Positions 41,802 through 52,200 of a stretch of DNA of 64,000 nt are shown here, one piece after another. The stretch's first letter is position 1. The number at the start of each line of letters is the position of its first letter. Source of the DNA: Eriocheir sinensis (lineage: Eukaryota; Arthropoda; Malacostraca; Decapoda; Varunidae); contig NC_066513.1 in NCBI RefSeq assembly GCF_024679095.1, positions 6,143,825 through 6,207,824 of the forward strand. The letters are read 5' to 3'. The position numbers were made by a program, and so were the translations under genes. The notes under the pieces are model-generated. The model worked only from the letters and a program-made list of their open reading frames with translations, ran no database searches and was not told the origin of the DNA.

Positions 41802-44514
41802 CAGGGGCAGATACAGGGGGGGCCGGGCTCCCCCAAAAAAATCTCTGCCCCCCCCAGAAAATCTCGAGTGCATGCGGAAAGTGGGTACAGAACTGACTCG
41901 CTTATAATGTCTTGTAACTATAATACGAAATGTGTCGTCGGATGTTGGCATATACAGGCGCAGATATGGGGGTGGGGAGCCAGATGGCCCGGGCCCCCCC
42001 CAAATATTATTAGGATAACTAAAATATTTGAAATACCCGTGAATTGAGAAAACATATAATATATTTAAGATACCCCTAAAAAGCTAGACAGCTGGGGAGC
42101 GAAGCCGGCCGCCGGTAGATAGTTCTGGACGCTGTCCTCCAAACGTTAAAAAAAACCTCCTCCTCTATAGTTTTCTTGGGCTTTACTATGCGGAGGTGGA
42201 CGTGATGCTCAAGCAAGATTTAAATTTTTTTTCGGTGTCTGATGTAATTTTTCACTCTCCTGCAGAGCCAGGGCACAACGGGCACATGCCCAGGGCCCCG
42301 CGCTCTTATGGGCCCCGCACTCATTTAACAATCTATATACTCGTACAGGGCCGTAGTAACGCCGTAGCCAGGGGGGGGCGGGGCCGTTGGTGTCGGACGA
42401 CCCCCTCCCCCATCTGCTAAAATGTCCATTTTCTGAGAGAGTCAAAACGAAAACTGGTATCTTTCTGTTGCATTTCTGGAGAACTCAGGATTTTCTTTAT
42501 TTATTCGCAGTATTTAAGTTACGGAATCGTATATTGAATATTATAGAGCAACATTTAAAGGCCTAGGAAAAAGTCTTTGTGACCTCATTCTTCACATGCA
42601 AGCAGAAAGTGAATTTTAGTGCAGGCCACTATCATCATTCGGCACTTCGAGGAGGAAATAAGGGAAGACTTCCTTGCCTTTGTGCACGCCGAGCCTCACC
42701 AGTAAAGGTTTAGCCTGGCTCCTTTTGCGCACCGTTGAAGACCTCGGATTGGACATGGCTAAGGGCAGGGGACTTGGTTTCGATGGAGCAAGTGCCATAA
42801 TGGGAAAATTCAAAGGGTGTAACGCAGTACTCATGAAGAAGCACACCCTGGCCAAGTCAATCCACTGTTTTAACCACCGGCAGAATCTAGTACTGACGAA
42901 GGCGTGTGACGTCAAGGAAGTGAAGATCGCTCTTCAAACACTGACCGAGGTGTACAACTTCGTTCATTCTTCGAATATACGCTCTCTCCGCTTCACAGAG
43001 GTTGTCAACCTCACCTTGACCAAGCGTGAAAAGCTGGTTCCCCTGTGCCCCACCAGGTGGATTGAGAGGCATGACGCAGTGGTTTTCGTTGAATTTCTGC
43101 CTGTCATCGCTGTTTTTCTAGAGGAAGAACTTGACGTCAACGCTGGGCTCCTTCTCATCGCCATACGTGTTCCCCGCTTTATCGTTGGACTGGTTGTAGT
43201 GGAGTGTATATTGGCGGCTTTTGGCGCATACTCTCGAGCCGAGCCGAACTCTTCAGAGAAAAGATGGCGACCTGGTGTCAGCCTATGCCACGATTCGTGG
43301 CATCGAGACCATTTTTGCCAAGTTCAGAGCAGATGCGGAGAATCATTTCCACGACGTGTTCATGAAAGCGGAAGAGCTTTTGGTCGAGGTGGGGTCATCA
43401 CATGACACTATCCCTGTGCCACGACTCAGTGGACGACAGACCCAGCGATCAAATGTTCTGTGCGAGAATGCTGAGGAGTACTACCGCCGAGCGGTGTACA
43501 TTCCGTTCGTGGACCACGTCTTGGCTGAGTTGAAGAGTCGGTTCGGCGACGACACAGTGCCTGTCGCACTTCAGCTCAAGCAACTCCTCAAAGGCCCCGA
43601 AACGGATGTTGCGGCTGTGCTTCAAGCGGCGAAGCTCTACGAGCTCGACATCGTGTCCCTGACACTCGTGAAGGCAGAAGCGGAGCGCTGGGCATTATCT
43701 GTTCCGGTCTTCCAAACTATCAAAGAAGCCCAGGCACACGCCAGCACCAGCATGTTCCCAAATCTCGCCATTCTCTTGAAAACTCTGTTGATGCTTCCAG
43801 TCTCCAACGCGGAAGCCGAGAAGTCTTTCTCAGCATTGAAAAGGGTGAAAACCTATCTGAGGAGTACCGTAGGCCAAGAGCGCCTGAACGGACTTGCCCT
43901 CCACTATGATGTCCCCATTTCAGTCGAGAGAGTGATAAGTAAATTTGGCGAAAAAAACCGCCGACTACTCTTTGCTTAGTGAGGCACTTGTTGAATACTT
44001 GGGAATTTGTAAACATATTTCTTTAGATCAGCCAATCTTTACAAATGTGTTACCTCAATCCCATGTAAAAAAAGCCCTATAAGAATTCCTTTTTATCTTC
44101 AGCTGTGTCTAATTTTACATATTAACTCTTTCTAGTAAAGGTTAGGTTTGTAATTTATATATGACCTGTATTATGATCACCCTTGCTGCCTACATATCGA
44201 AATAAACGTTTATTTTTCTTTGAATGCTCGTATGGTGATGATTTCTACCTTTTCAGATTTGCCTTTTCACTGGTCGGATGTACAACTTGAATTGTTTCTT
44301 GTTATTGCTTGCCAGCTTAAATATTGATTGCACTGCATATATAGATACAAGAAAAAATCATTTGTCACATATACGTTGATTGCTCGGGAGCTGCGGATTT
44401 TAAGCAAAGAACCGCCATCACTATCCATTGGTCTTCACTGTTTTGAGGCTGTCGCTAACTTATGAAATTTTACCATTGGCCCCCCCCCAAATTGATTTTC
44501 TGGATCCGCCCCTG
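41802..44514 (+). mobile_element. hAT transposon, copy 1
   Basis: Left terminus CAGGGGCAGATACAGG at 41802; right terminus, inverted, CAGGGGCGGATCCAG ends at 44514. Eight-base duplications TCCCCATG flank both sides (41794-41801 and 44515-44522), diagnostic of hAT. It carries a transposase gene with one frame break (42674-43979). A second copy lies inverted at 48491-51715. Confidence 0.9.
42674..43979 (+). pseudogene. hAT transposase (ZMYM1/DUF4371-like), one frame break
   Basis: The first frame (42674-43240) has GLGFDGASAIMGKFKGCNAV and HCFNHRQNLVLTKACD, then PTRWIERHDAV, the RNase H-like core blocks of hAT transposases of the ZMYM1/P52rIPK-like type. The second frame (43221-43979) has DLVSAYATIRGIETI and ends with LLKTLLMLPVSNAEAEKSFS and ALKRVKTYLRSTVGQERLNG, the hAT C-terminal dimerisation domain. 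The frames meet near 43225-43255 with a short extra piece. The N-terminal zinc finger and first catalytic region are missing, so it was also deleted internally. Confidence 0.82.
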
Positions 44515-44576
44515 TCCCCATGCTGGGATTCTGGACAACGATAGTAATCTAGGGTTATTAACCTCTCCCCACCAAG

Positions 44577-44642
44577 CAGAGGATAAGCAATTTTACAAAG
44601 GACAGCTCTGTTTAAATGCACACAGACAACAGCATGATGCCA
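44577..44642 (+). CDS. Candidate PRDM-like gene exon: half finger
   Basis: The donor A|GTAAGTTC (44643) is excellent. Two tandem acceptors AAG/CAG (44576 and 44579) give a NAGNAG choice, both keeping frame with the phase-1 end of the preceding exon. The exon encodes DKQFYKGQLCLNAHRQQH, matching the F-x5-L-x2-H-x3-H half of a C2H2 finger; the expected C-x2-C is absent. It lies 20 bp after the piggyBac-like element. It could be a degenerate finger, or an exon whose partner I have missed. Confidence 0.45.
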
Positions 44643-44832
44643 GTAAGTTCATAATCATTATTTGTACTTTCTGTAAACAAAAATAACTAATAGTGGTATG
44701 GAGTTTGTGTCGGAGCCGGTGGAGTTGGGTACTTTTGGCCGGAGTCAGAGTTGGAGTCGAAGTCGGTAAAAATATCTCCGACTCCGACTCCTCTACGTAA
44801 TTATTTATTCTGTAATGCTGTTGATTTTTTTC

Positions 44833-44940
44833 CTTCTTTTTTTAATGTGCTGCCTATAGCGCCTGTAGACTTCCTTGAGCTGCCTCTTTGACAATCTCGG
44901 CCCGTTACTGCCGTGATATATAATTACTAGGCCAGTTTTG
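44833..44940 (-). mobile_element. SINE-like 3' fragment (family 3)
   Basis: The minus strand reads CACGGCAGTAACGGGCCGAG and CTACAGGCGCTATAGGCAGC before an A-rich tail (T7 on the plus strand near 44833-44843). It is the inverted counterpart of 25976-26085 and 40690-40792. Confidence 0.5.
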
Positions 44941-45214
44941 CTACTTCATGGGGAATTCCCACAAATTTGTGGGAGAAATTTCCTTTTGTGGGTCTGTTAT
45001 GGGCGGACATTTCAGGCGAGCATTACGAGTTAACATCAGTTTTGAAATAGGTCTTGATTAAGCTTTCAGCATTTTATAATCTTCTCTTCCATGCATATGG
45101 TTTACCAGTTAATTAAATTGTATATTCAAGTTCCAAAAGACTTTTGAGTAAATGGTATCTAAGAACTTGAAATCATGAGTAAAGTACACACTTGTATTCA
45201 AACTGGCTAGCTTA

Positions 45215-46212
45215 ATCGGAAATAATAGTAAGGTCTGAGGAATGGATAGACAGTTCGTTTTGGAAAGAAGATCATCAATGAACAACAGAAAAAGTAGGTC
45301 AAGCCTTCTGAGGATTGAGGCAGAGAGGGCATAGAAACATCATTTTGAAGAATGCTGGGTAGGTTGAGGTAGCAAGTTGTTAGGCAGGAACACACCAGGT
45401 GGATCCAAAGAAAAGAAAAGCCAAAGAAAGTGAGGATGATGGTAGGAAATCTCCTGGGATGGGATGGAAGGTCAATGGAAGGAGATCAAGAATATTCAGT
45501 GCTCCACTCAAATAGTCAAAAGAATTTTAATAGTCAGAGATAAACAGCACAGTGAACATTTAGTAACAGATATACAATAGAATGACAGTGAAGTCTTAAG
45601 AAGATGTCAGAAAACAAGGTCAGAACAAGTGGATCGTGGAGATCAAGCAAGTGATGTCATTGCGCGTAGGCGCAACTTGTCCAGCTTTGGATTGAAATTA
45701 GGGATAGTAGAGTAGGAGGGCAGAGTAGAGTAGGAGTGTCAGAGAGCCTCAGCTGTCAGTAGCCCCAAAGAAGAGAAGAGAGGTGAGAGGAGAGATGATG
45801 TTGATGGAAATGAAAATAGAAATTAAAAGAACCGCAGATATTTGAGAAGAGAAGAAAGAAAAGAGGAGTTATCAAGACACCATCAAGGCAGGCAGCCAGA
45901 GGGGAGTCCTCCTGGGGAATGGGTGGTCCTCCCCCAGGCAGGGCCAGATGTAGTGAGAGCATTTGAATTTTGAATTTTGGAAAAATTTTGATATGTTATG
46001 TGAATGTTGTATGGTGTGGATAGTGGAGTGTGGTGTGGATAGAGGAGAGCTAGAGAGCATGCTGAACTACTCTGGGTGAGAGGGTAGGAAACGAAGAATA
46101 GGTTAGGGGGGGGAAGGAAGGGTGAGGTGGCTTCAGCTTCCTTCACCTCCTCCTATATTACCTCACCGGGAGTGGCTTGCGCCCGTTCGGTAGGTGTCTT
46201 CCTACCTACTCC
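45215..46212 (-). pseudogene. LINE C copy with large internal deletions
   Basis: On the minus strand the 5' end (46212, complement of CACCGGGAGTGGCTTGCGCC) matches the 5' end of the full LINE C near 62570. The 3' part near 45215-45360 holds RT scraps such as CCSLMIFFPKR and a displaced QNDVSMPSLPQSSEG block. Most of endonuclease and RT is missing, and blocks are out of their usual order. It sits in the intron before the candidate exon at 46419. Confidence 0.65.
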
Positions 46213-46418
46213 AGCTTACACTAAACAGATAGTGACAAACTCTATGACTATGATATACTCCATACACTTTTACTTGTGGCACGACTTGCAACAAGAGTCT
46301 TCAATAGAGTACTTCATCAGACCATTATATGAACAAAAAGCTCTTGAGATAATTGAAATGGTATGAAGCTTGTTTGAAGTTTGTTCTATGATGATTTTAA
46401 TAGTCTTCAAATTTTCAG

Positions 46419-46519
46419 ATACAACGAAGAATGTGATGAGAAAGACTTTGAAATCCAAAACAAGCCATGAAGAGGAGGATGAAGAAGTGAAAAACCCTGA
46501 TAAGGAGGATCGCCATAGT
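46419..46519 (+). CDS. Candidate PRDM-like gene exon: acidic/basic linker
   Basis: The acceptor is TTCAAATTTTCAG (to 46418), with a good pyrimidine tract; the donor T|GTAGGT (46520) is acceptable but weaker. It begins in the phase left by both 40962-41112 and 44577-44642. The frame encodes TTKNVMRKTLKSKTSHEEED and EEVKNPDKEDRHS, charged and low in hydrophobics, like linkers of nuclear zinc-finger proteins. No domain is visible, so support is splice signals and phase only. Confidence 0.4.
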
Positions 46520-46636
46520 GTAGGTTGCCTCCACCATACTTTGGTGCTTTGTATTTTCCAAAATGTTTTAACCCGACTAAGGAACTGAAGCCTGGATCTT
46601 TTGTTTTGAGCCAAGCACATACATACACTAATCACT

Positions 46637-46637
<1 letters not shown>

Positions 46638-46719
<82 letters not shown>
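46638..46719. repeat. (CT)n microsatellite
   Basis: About 82 bp of uninterrupted CT repeats followed by (CA)n for a few units (46722-46734). Confidence 0.95.
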
Positions 46720-46721
<2 letters not shown>

Positions 46722-47972
46722 CACACACACACACCCAGTGTCAGATGAAGATTTTTTGCCTGACATTCATAGCCCTTCCCACTATCAGGTCATTTTTAAA
46801 CTTTCTCATATATTCAGATCCTTATTAAATCCCAATACTTTATATTTAAAACCCTTAATATACCCTTAATAGTGGTCCTTCTTAGAGACTCGAGGGTACT
46901 GCTTTGAGATGTAAACAAACATGGCGGAGACAGCGACATTGTCAGAGGGGTAATGGGTATGAAGTTTTTGCATCACATTATTTTAATTATTATTCTACAT
47001 CATATTACCAGTTGTTATAATATTCTAGTACATATTTAAAACATAAGGAAGTGTGAAATTTCAAACTTGAATATGCTTCAATGTTTGTTGAACACGTATG
47101 TAAAGTAAGAATGTTAAAAGATAAGCGCAAAATGGAGAAGCAGGCATTTAATTGTAAATATCGAATAATAGCCAATTTTCTCCATCTCATCAATGTAATC
47201 CATATTGTTTGTGTATCAATCAAACAAAGTTAAACAGTTTTATGAAGAAGGTCTGTCTTACCTCAATGATCCCTGTCTACTAAGGAAACATAGCGTGTCT
47301 TGCACGTGTCATCAGGTTTGGTGTACAACCATCCACTTGTTTGTTTAGGTACAAGCATGGTTAAGAGTTGTCACTTAATTTTCTTTCTGACTGGTGTCAT
47401 TTTATATGAAGTAGTGGTGAGTACTACTGTTGTACTACATTGTTACTTTAAAAAAGAGTTTCCGTTATTGGTGTAAAAGCGATCGCCACCTTGTTTACGT
47501 TTGCGGAGAAGTTTGCATTTTAATTCAAGTGCCATTGCTGCACTAAAACTTCACTAGCCAGTGGCCCAAAGCTGACCCTTGACCTTATAAGATGCAGGGC
47601 TATTTTCAGGGACATTTTTTTTTTAAAGTGCATTTTATAAGCTTCCACCTGCAGTGGTCAAGCGCAGTATGACTGATTCATTTAAAAACAAGCTCAACTG
47701 CTACTTCCTTCAACTTGATGTTCACTAATGTAGAAGTGCAAAGGCTTGGTGGCATTAACAGATTTTCCATATTACCACGGGGGCACCTCAGAATGTTCAA
47801 AACGCACCATTCCCAAACATTTACCACACTCAGTCTGGCAATTGCCAATACTCAGTATCTGGGCCAGACTTTTATCACACTTTGTATGGCACATTTAAGC
47901 AGTAGCAGATCCAGGGGGAGGGGCACCTGGTCAAGTACCTCCCCAAAATATTTTATTTTTTTATAACGGAAT

Positions 47973-47976
<4 letters not shown>

Positions 47977-48023
<47 letters not shown>

Positions 48024-48078
48024 TAATAATGATCATGACTATGATTATTATTATTATTATTTTATTATTATTATTATC

Positions 48079-48109
<31 letters not shown>

Positions 48110-48112
48110 ATT
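47977..48112. repeat. AAT/ATT inverted microsatellite
   Basis: A run of AAT units (47977-48030) is followed by ATT units (48045-48112) with a short spacer, so the two arms are complementary and can form a long AT hairpin. Confidence 0.9.
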
Positions 48113-48978
48113 ATCATCATCATCGTTATTTTGGAAATGCACAAATGAATGTTTATCTACTAGTTCGCGTTAACACATGTTTTAAAGCTAAAAAGAAAAA
48201 AAAAGTGAAATACTCCCCCAGAACAAGTATCTACACTACAGTTTATTCACGCTCTGCGAGTTTAGCCTCGCTGACTTGTGTAGTACGCGTATCAGGCGGG
48301 TACTGGACAAGGGTGGGGGGAGAGAGGCTCAGAGAACTGCGGCTGGTCGCAACTGATGTACAAAGACTGCCTCTTAAATAATTCAGTTCTGGGCCTGGAT
48401 GATTTACATGATTATGTCACTGAAATCAAAATGTGGAGATCACGTTGGTCATCTGTACCTAAAAGCTCGTTGCCAAATACTGTACTTGATCAGGGGCGGA
48501 TCCAGAAAATCAATTTTGGGGGGGCCCGATGGTAAAATTTCATAAGTTAGCGACAGCCTCAAAACAGTGAAGACCAATGGATAGTGATGGCGGTTCTTTG
48601 CTTAAAATCCGCAGCTCCCGAGCAATCAACGTATATATGACAAATGAATTTTTCTTGTATCTATCTATGCAGTGCAATCAATATTTAAGCTGGCAAGCAA
48701 TAACAGGAAACAATTCAAGTTGTACATCCGACCAGTGAAAAGGCAGATCTGAAAAGGTAGAAATCATCACCATACGAGCATTCAAAGAAAAGTAAACGTT
48801 TATTTCGATATGTAGGCAGCAAGGGTGATCATAATACAGGTCATATATAAATTACAAACCTAACCTTTACAAGAAAGAGTTAATATGTAAAATTAGACAC
48901 AGCTGAAGATAAAAAGGAATTCTTATCGGGCTTTTTTTACATGGGATTGAGGTAACACGTTTGCAAAGATTGGCTGAT

Positions 48979-50508
48979 CTAAAGAAATACGTTTACAAAT
49001 TCCCAAGTATTCAACAAGTGCCTCACTAAGCAAAGAGTAGTCGGCGGTTTTTTTCGCCAAATTTGCTTATCACTCTCGACTGAAATGGGGATATCATAGT
49101 GGAGGACAAGTCCGTTCAGGCGCTCTTGGCCTACGGTACTCCTCAGATATGTTTTCACCCTTTTCAATGCTGAGAAAGACCTCTCGGCTTCCGCGTTGGA
49201 GACTGGAAGCATCAACAGAGTTTTCAAGAGAATGGCGAGATTGGGGAACATGCTGGTGCTGGCGGGTGCCTGGGCTTCTTTGATAGTTTGGAAGACCGGA
49301 ACAGATAATGCCCAGCACTCCGCTTCCGCCTTCACGAGTGTTAGGGATTCGATGTCGAACTCGTAGAGGTTCGCCGCTTGAAGCACAGCCGCAACATCCG
49401 TTTCGGGGCCTTTGAGGAGTTGCTTGAGCTGTAGTGCGACAGGCATTGTGTCGTCGCCGAACCGACTCTTCAACTCAGCCAAGACGTGGTCCACGAACGG
49501 AATGTACACCGCCCGGCGGTAGTACTCCTCAGCATTCTCGCACAGAACATTTTATTTTTTATTAATTTTTTTATTTTTTTTACGTCGTTGCCTGTTGCGC
49601 CGGTAGGCATCTTCCTGGTGGGGCCTGATGGTCGCCCCAAGGCTTCTTCCAGGTGGGGCCTGATGGTCGGCCCAGCCCGTTGTGGCGCAGACGAGTGTTT
49701 ATAGTGGCGCCATCTTGATCTTTGATCGCTGGGTCTGTCGTCCACTGAGTCGTGGCATTAGGGATAGTGTCATATGATGACCCCACCTCGACCAAAAACT
49801 CTTCCGCTTTCATGAACACGTCGTGGAAATGATTCTCCGCATCTACTCTGAACTTGGCAAAAATAGTCTCGATGCCACGAATCGTGGCATAGGCTGACAC
49901 CAGGTCGCCATCTTTTCTCTGAAGAGTTCGGCTCCGCTCGAGAGTATGCGCCAAAAGCCACCAATATACACTCCACTACAACCAGTCCAACGATAAAGGT
50001 GGGAACACGTATGGCGATGAGAAGGAGCCCAGCGTTGGCGTCAAGTTCTTCCTCTAGAGTCTAGAAAAACAGCGATGACAGGCAGAAATTCAACGAAAAC
50101 CACTGCGTCATGCCTCTCAATCTACCTGGTGGGGCACAGGGGAACCAGCTTTTCGCGCTTGGCCAAGGTGAGGTTGACAACCTCTGTGAAGCGGAGAGAG
50201 CGTATATTCGAAGAATGAACGAAGTTGTACACCTCAGTCAGTGTTTGAAGAGCGATCTTCACTTCCTTGACGTCACACGCCTTCGTCAGTACTAGATTCT
50301 GCCGGTGGTTAAAACAGTGGATTGACTTGGCCAAGGTGTACTTCTTCATGAGTACTGCGTTACACCCTTTGAATTTTCCCATCATGGCACTTGCTCCATC
50401 GAAACCAAGTCCCCTGCACTTGGCCATGTCCAATCCGAGGTCTTCAACGGTGCGCAAAAGGAGCCAGGCTAAACCTTTACTGGTGTCGCCGGGCGTGCAC
50501 AAAGGCAA
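48979..50508 (-). pseudogene. hAT transposase, copy 2
   Basis: Read from 50508 downward: GLGFDGASAMMGKFKGCNAV, HCFNHRQNLVLTKAC, then a break near 50060, the piece LQRKDGDLVSAYATIRG (about 49920), a SINE insertion at 49722-49553, and the dimerisation domain (about 49270-49100). The break near 49930-49960 is in the same place as in copy 1, so both descend from an already damaged source and must have moved with transposase supplied in trans. Confidence 0.8.
49553..49722 (-). mobile_element. SINE family 1 fragment inside hAT copy 2
   Basis: T-rich tail at 49553-49580, then GGGGCCTGATGGTCGCCCC and GTTTATAGTGGCGCCATCTT as in 7059-7380. hAT copy 1 preserves the empty site (CGATCAAATGTTCTGTG near 43446-43462), proving this is an insertion. 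The tRNA-like head is missing. Confidence 0.8.
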
Positions 50509-50872
50509 GGAAGTCTTCCCTTATTTCCTCTTCGAAGTGCCGAATGATGATAGTGGCCTGCACTGAAATTCACTTTCTGCTTGCATGCGAAGAATGAGGT
50601 CACAAAGATTTTTTCCTATGCCTTTAAATGTTGCTCTATAATATTCAATATGCGATTCCGTAACTTAAATACTGCGAATAAATAAAGAAAATCCTGAGTT
50701 CTCCAGAAATGCAACAGAAAGATACCAGTTTTCATTTTGACTCTCTCAGAAAATGGACATTTTAGCAGATGGAGGGGGGGGGGGTCGTCCGACACCACCG
50801 GCCCCCCCCCCCCTGGGTATGGCGTACTACGGCCCTGTACGAGTATATAGATTGTTAGATGAGTGCGGGGAC

Positions 50873-51197
50873 CAGTGGAACGCCAGCACTCCTCGGGCGA
50901 GCAGCTGGGGGGTCCTTCTGCGGCGGCGTGGTTGACCCGCCTGGTTATCTTCGCTTTGGACCCCCCCGCAGCAGTCAAGTCGACCGGTCGGCTGCTCGCC
51001 CGTGCACCTCTACGGGTGTCTACTGGGCGCCTGCCCGGAGAGCCCGTGCCTCCGTCGCTGCTCGCCGGCTGTTACCCGTGGCTGTGGCGGCGGCGGAGGC
51101 GTCCCTACACCCGCCGGGACTTGAATTGCCCGCCCCCCCTTACAGGGCCGCCTTTTGGACAAAGGCCCTGTCCCCCTGTTATTGGGGTAAATCTTTT
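50873..51197. mobile_element. GC-rich insertion of unknown family in hAT copy 2
   Basis: About 325 bp absent from hAT copy 1. The hAT word AGTGCGGGG appears on both sides (about 50862-50871 and 51206-51214), suggesting a target duplication. The insert is very GC-rich and ends in TCTTTTAAGAAG. Open frames run through it on the plus strand but show no motif. It may be a retroposed fragment of a host transcript or an unrecognised SINE. Confidence 0.45.
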
Positions 51198-51715
51198 AAG
51201 AAGAAGTGCGGGGCCCTGGGCATGTGGCCGTTGTGCCCTGGCTCTGCAGGAGTGAAAAATTACATCAGACACCGAAAAAAAATTTAAATCTTGCAAGAGC
51301 ATCCCGTCCACCTCCGCATAGTAAAGCCCAAGAAAACTATAGAGGAGGAGTTTTTTTTAAAGTTTGGAGGACAGCGTCCAGAGCTATCTACCGGCGGCCG
51401 GCTTCGCTCCCCAGCTCTCTAGCTTTTTAGGGGTATCTTAAATATATTTTATGTTTTCTCAATTCACGGGTATTTCAAATATTTTAGTTATCCTAATATA
51501 TTTTTGGGGGGCCCGGGCCATCTGGCTCCCCACCCCCATATCTGCGCCTGCATATGCCAACAGCCGACGACACATTCCGTATTATAGTTGCAAGACATTA
51601 TAAGCGAGTCAGTTCTGTACCCATTTTCCGCATGCACTCGAGATTTTCTGGGGGGGGCGGAGATTTTTTTGGGGGGCCCGGGCCCCCTGGGCCCCCCTCC
51701 TTGTATTCGCCCCTG

Positions 51716-51992
51716 TACTTGATACATATGAGCAGTGGTCACAAAATTATCCTGTTACAAAGAAACTATTACGTATTTATGCCACTTTGCCTATTTTCTA
51801 CACTTAACGTATAAAATCTTACAGACGGTCAACTATGGGTGAGGAGAGATTGAATGGGCTTACAAAATTTTGCATTCACCGTCAACTGAGCAAAGGTGAT
51901 CTGATTAAAAAAAATTTTTACGGATGTCATTGATATATTTTCAAAAAAGAAAAAAAAGAAGAGAAAACTTTATTCTGTAATTTGTACATCAC

Positions 51993-51994
<2 letters not shown>
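51716..51994. other. Unassigned stretch before the LINE D array
   Basis: AT-rich, with no coding sequence and no repeat recognised apart from the hAT target duplication at 51716-51723. Confidence 0.4.

Positions 51995-52035
<41 letters not shown>
51995..52035. repeat. (AC)n tract before LINE D copy 1
   Basis: About 20 AC units. The first LINE D copy begins immediately downstream, as do the second and third copies after the tracts at 56061-56081 and 63313-63337. Confidence 0.92.
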
Positions 52036-52037
<2 letters not shown>

Positions 52038-52200
52038 TTATTTTTTGACTTTTAACGTTTTAGCTTTTTAATGGTTTTACTATTTTACCTATAAACTGTG
52101 ACATACGGGGGAGGGCATTACTGGCGCTGTTCCCGGAAAGAGGTTGGGAGGAGGGGAGGAGGAGAAAGTGTTGTATTATTGGATTGTGGAAGAGAAAATG

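Larger units (their letters stand above)
41249..44554. mobile_element. piggyBac-like element, host to a hAT element
   Basis: TTAA (41245-41248) then CCCTAGATTACTATCGTTGTC; at the right its complement GACAACGATAGTAATCTAGGG ends at 44554, followed by TTAT. TTAA with CCCTAG termini is the piggyBac pattern. The right duplication has one mismatch. Its own DNA is only about 600 bp (41249-41801 and 44515-44554); the rest is the hAT insert. No piggyBac transposase is seen. Confidence 0.75.
46520..48490. other. Non-coding DNA with simple repeats
   Basis: No convincing exon or element protein was found. The region contains the (CT)n tract, a possible truncated Tigger-like end near 46886-46901, and the AAT hairpin at 47977-48112. 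Downstream exons of the PRDM-like gene may exist but I cannot support any. Confidence 0.5.
48491..51715 (-). mobile_element. hAT transposon, copy 2 (inverted)
   Basis: Ends CAGGGGCGGATCCAG at 48491 and, inverted, CAGGGGCGAATACAAG at 51715, with perfect 8-bp duplications TACTTGAT (48483-48490 and 51716-51723). It is longer than copy 1 because a SINE fragment (49553-49722) and a GC-rich block (about 50873-51197) have inserted. Orientation of the transposase is minus. Confidence 0.9.

Noticed and set aside
42674..43979. Possible domesticated ZMYM-like host gene
   Set aside because: It lies inside TIRs with an 8-bp duplication, has a frame break, and a second copy exists with the same break, so it is a transposon gene.
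46915..46950. ATGGCGGAGACAGCG followed by GGTAATG, looking like a short first exon
   Set aside because: Similar ATGGCG words occur inside repeats here (for example 34291). There is no supported downstream exon in phase, and a possible Tigger-like end lies just upstream.
47953..48144. Minus-strand frame of 63 codons rich in Ile
   Set aside because: It is a translation of the AAT/ATT microsatellite.
51993..52040. Possible CRISPR-like or regulatory repeat array
   Set aside because: It is a plain AC dinucleotide run without spacers, and the genome is clearly animal.
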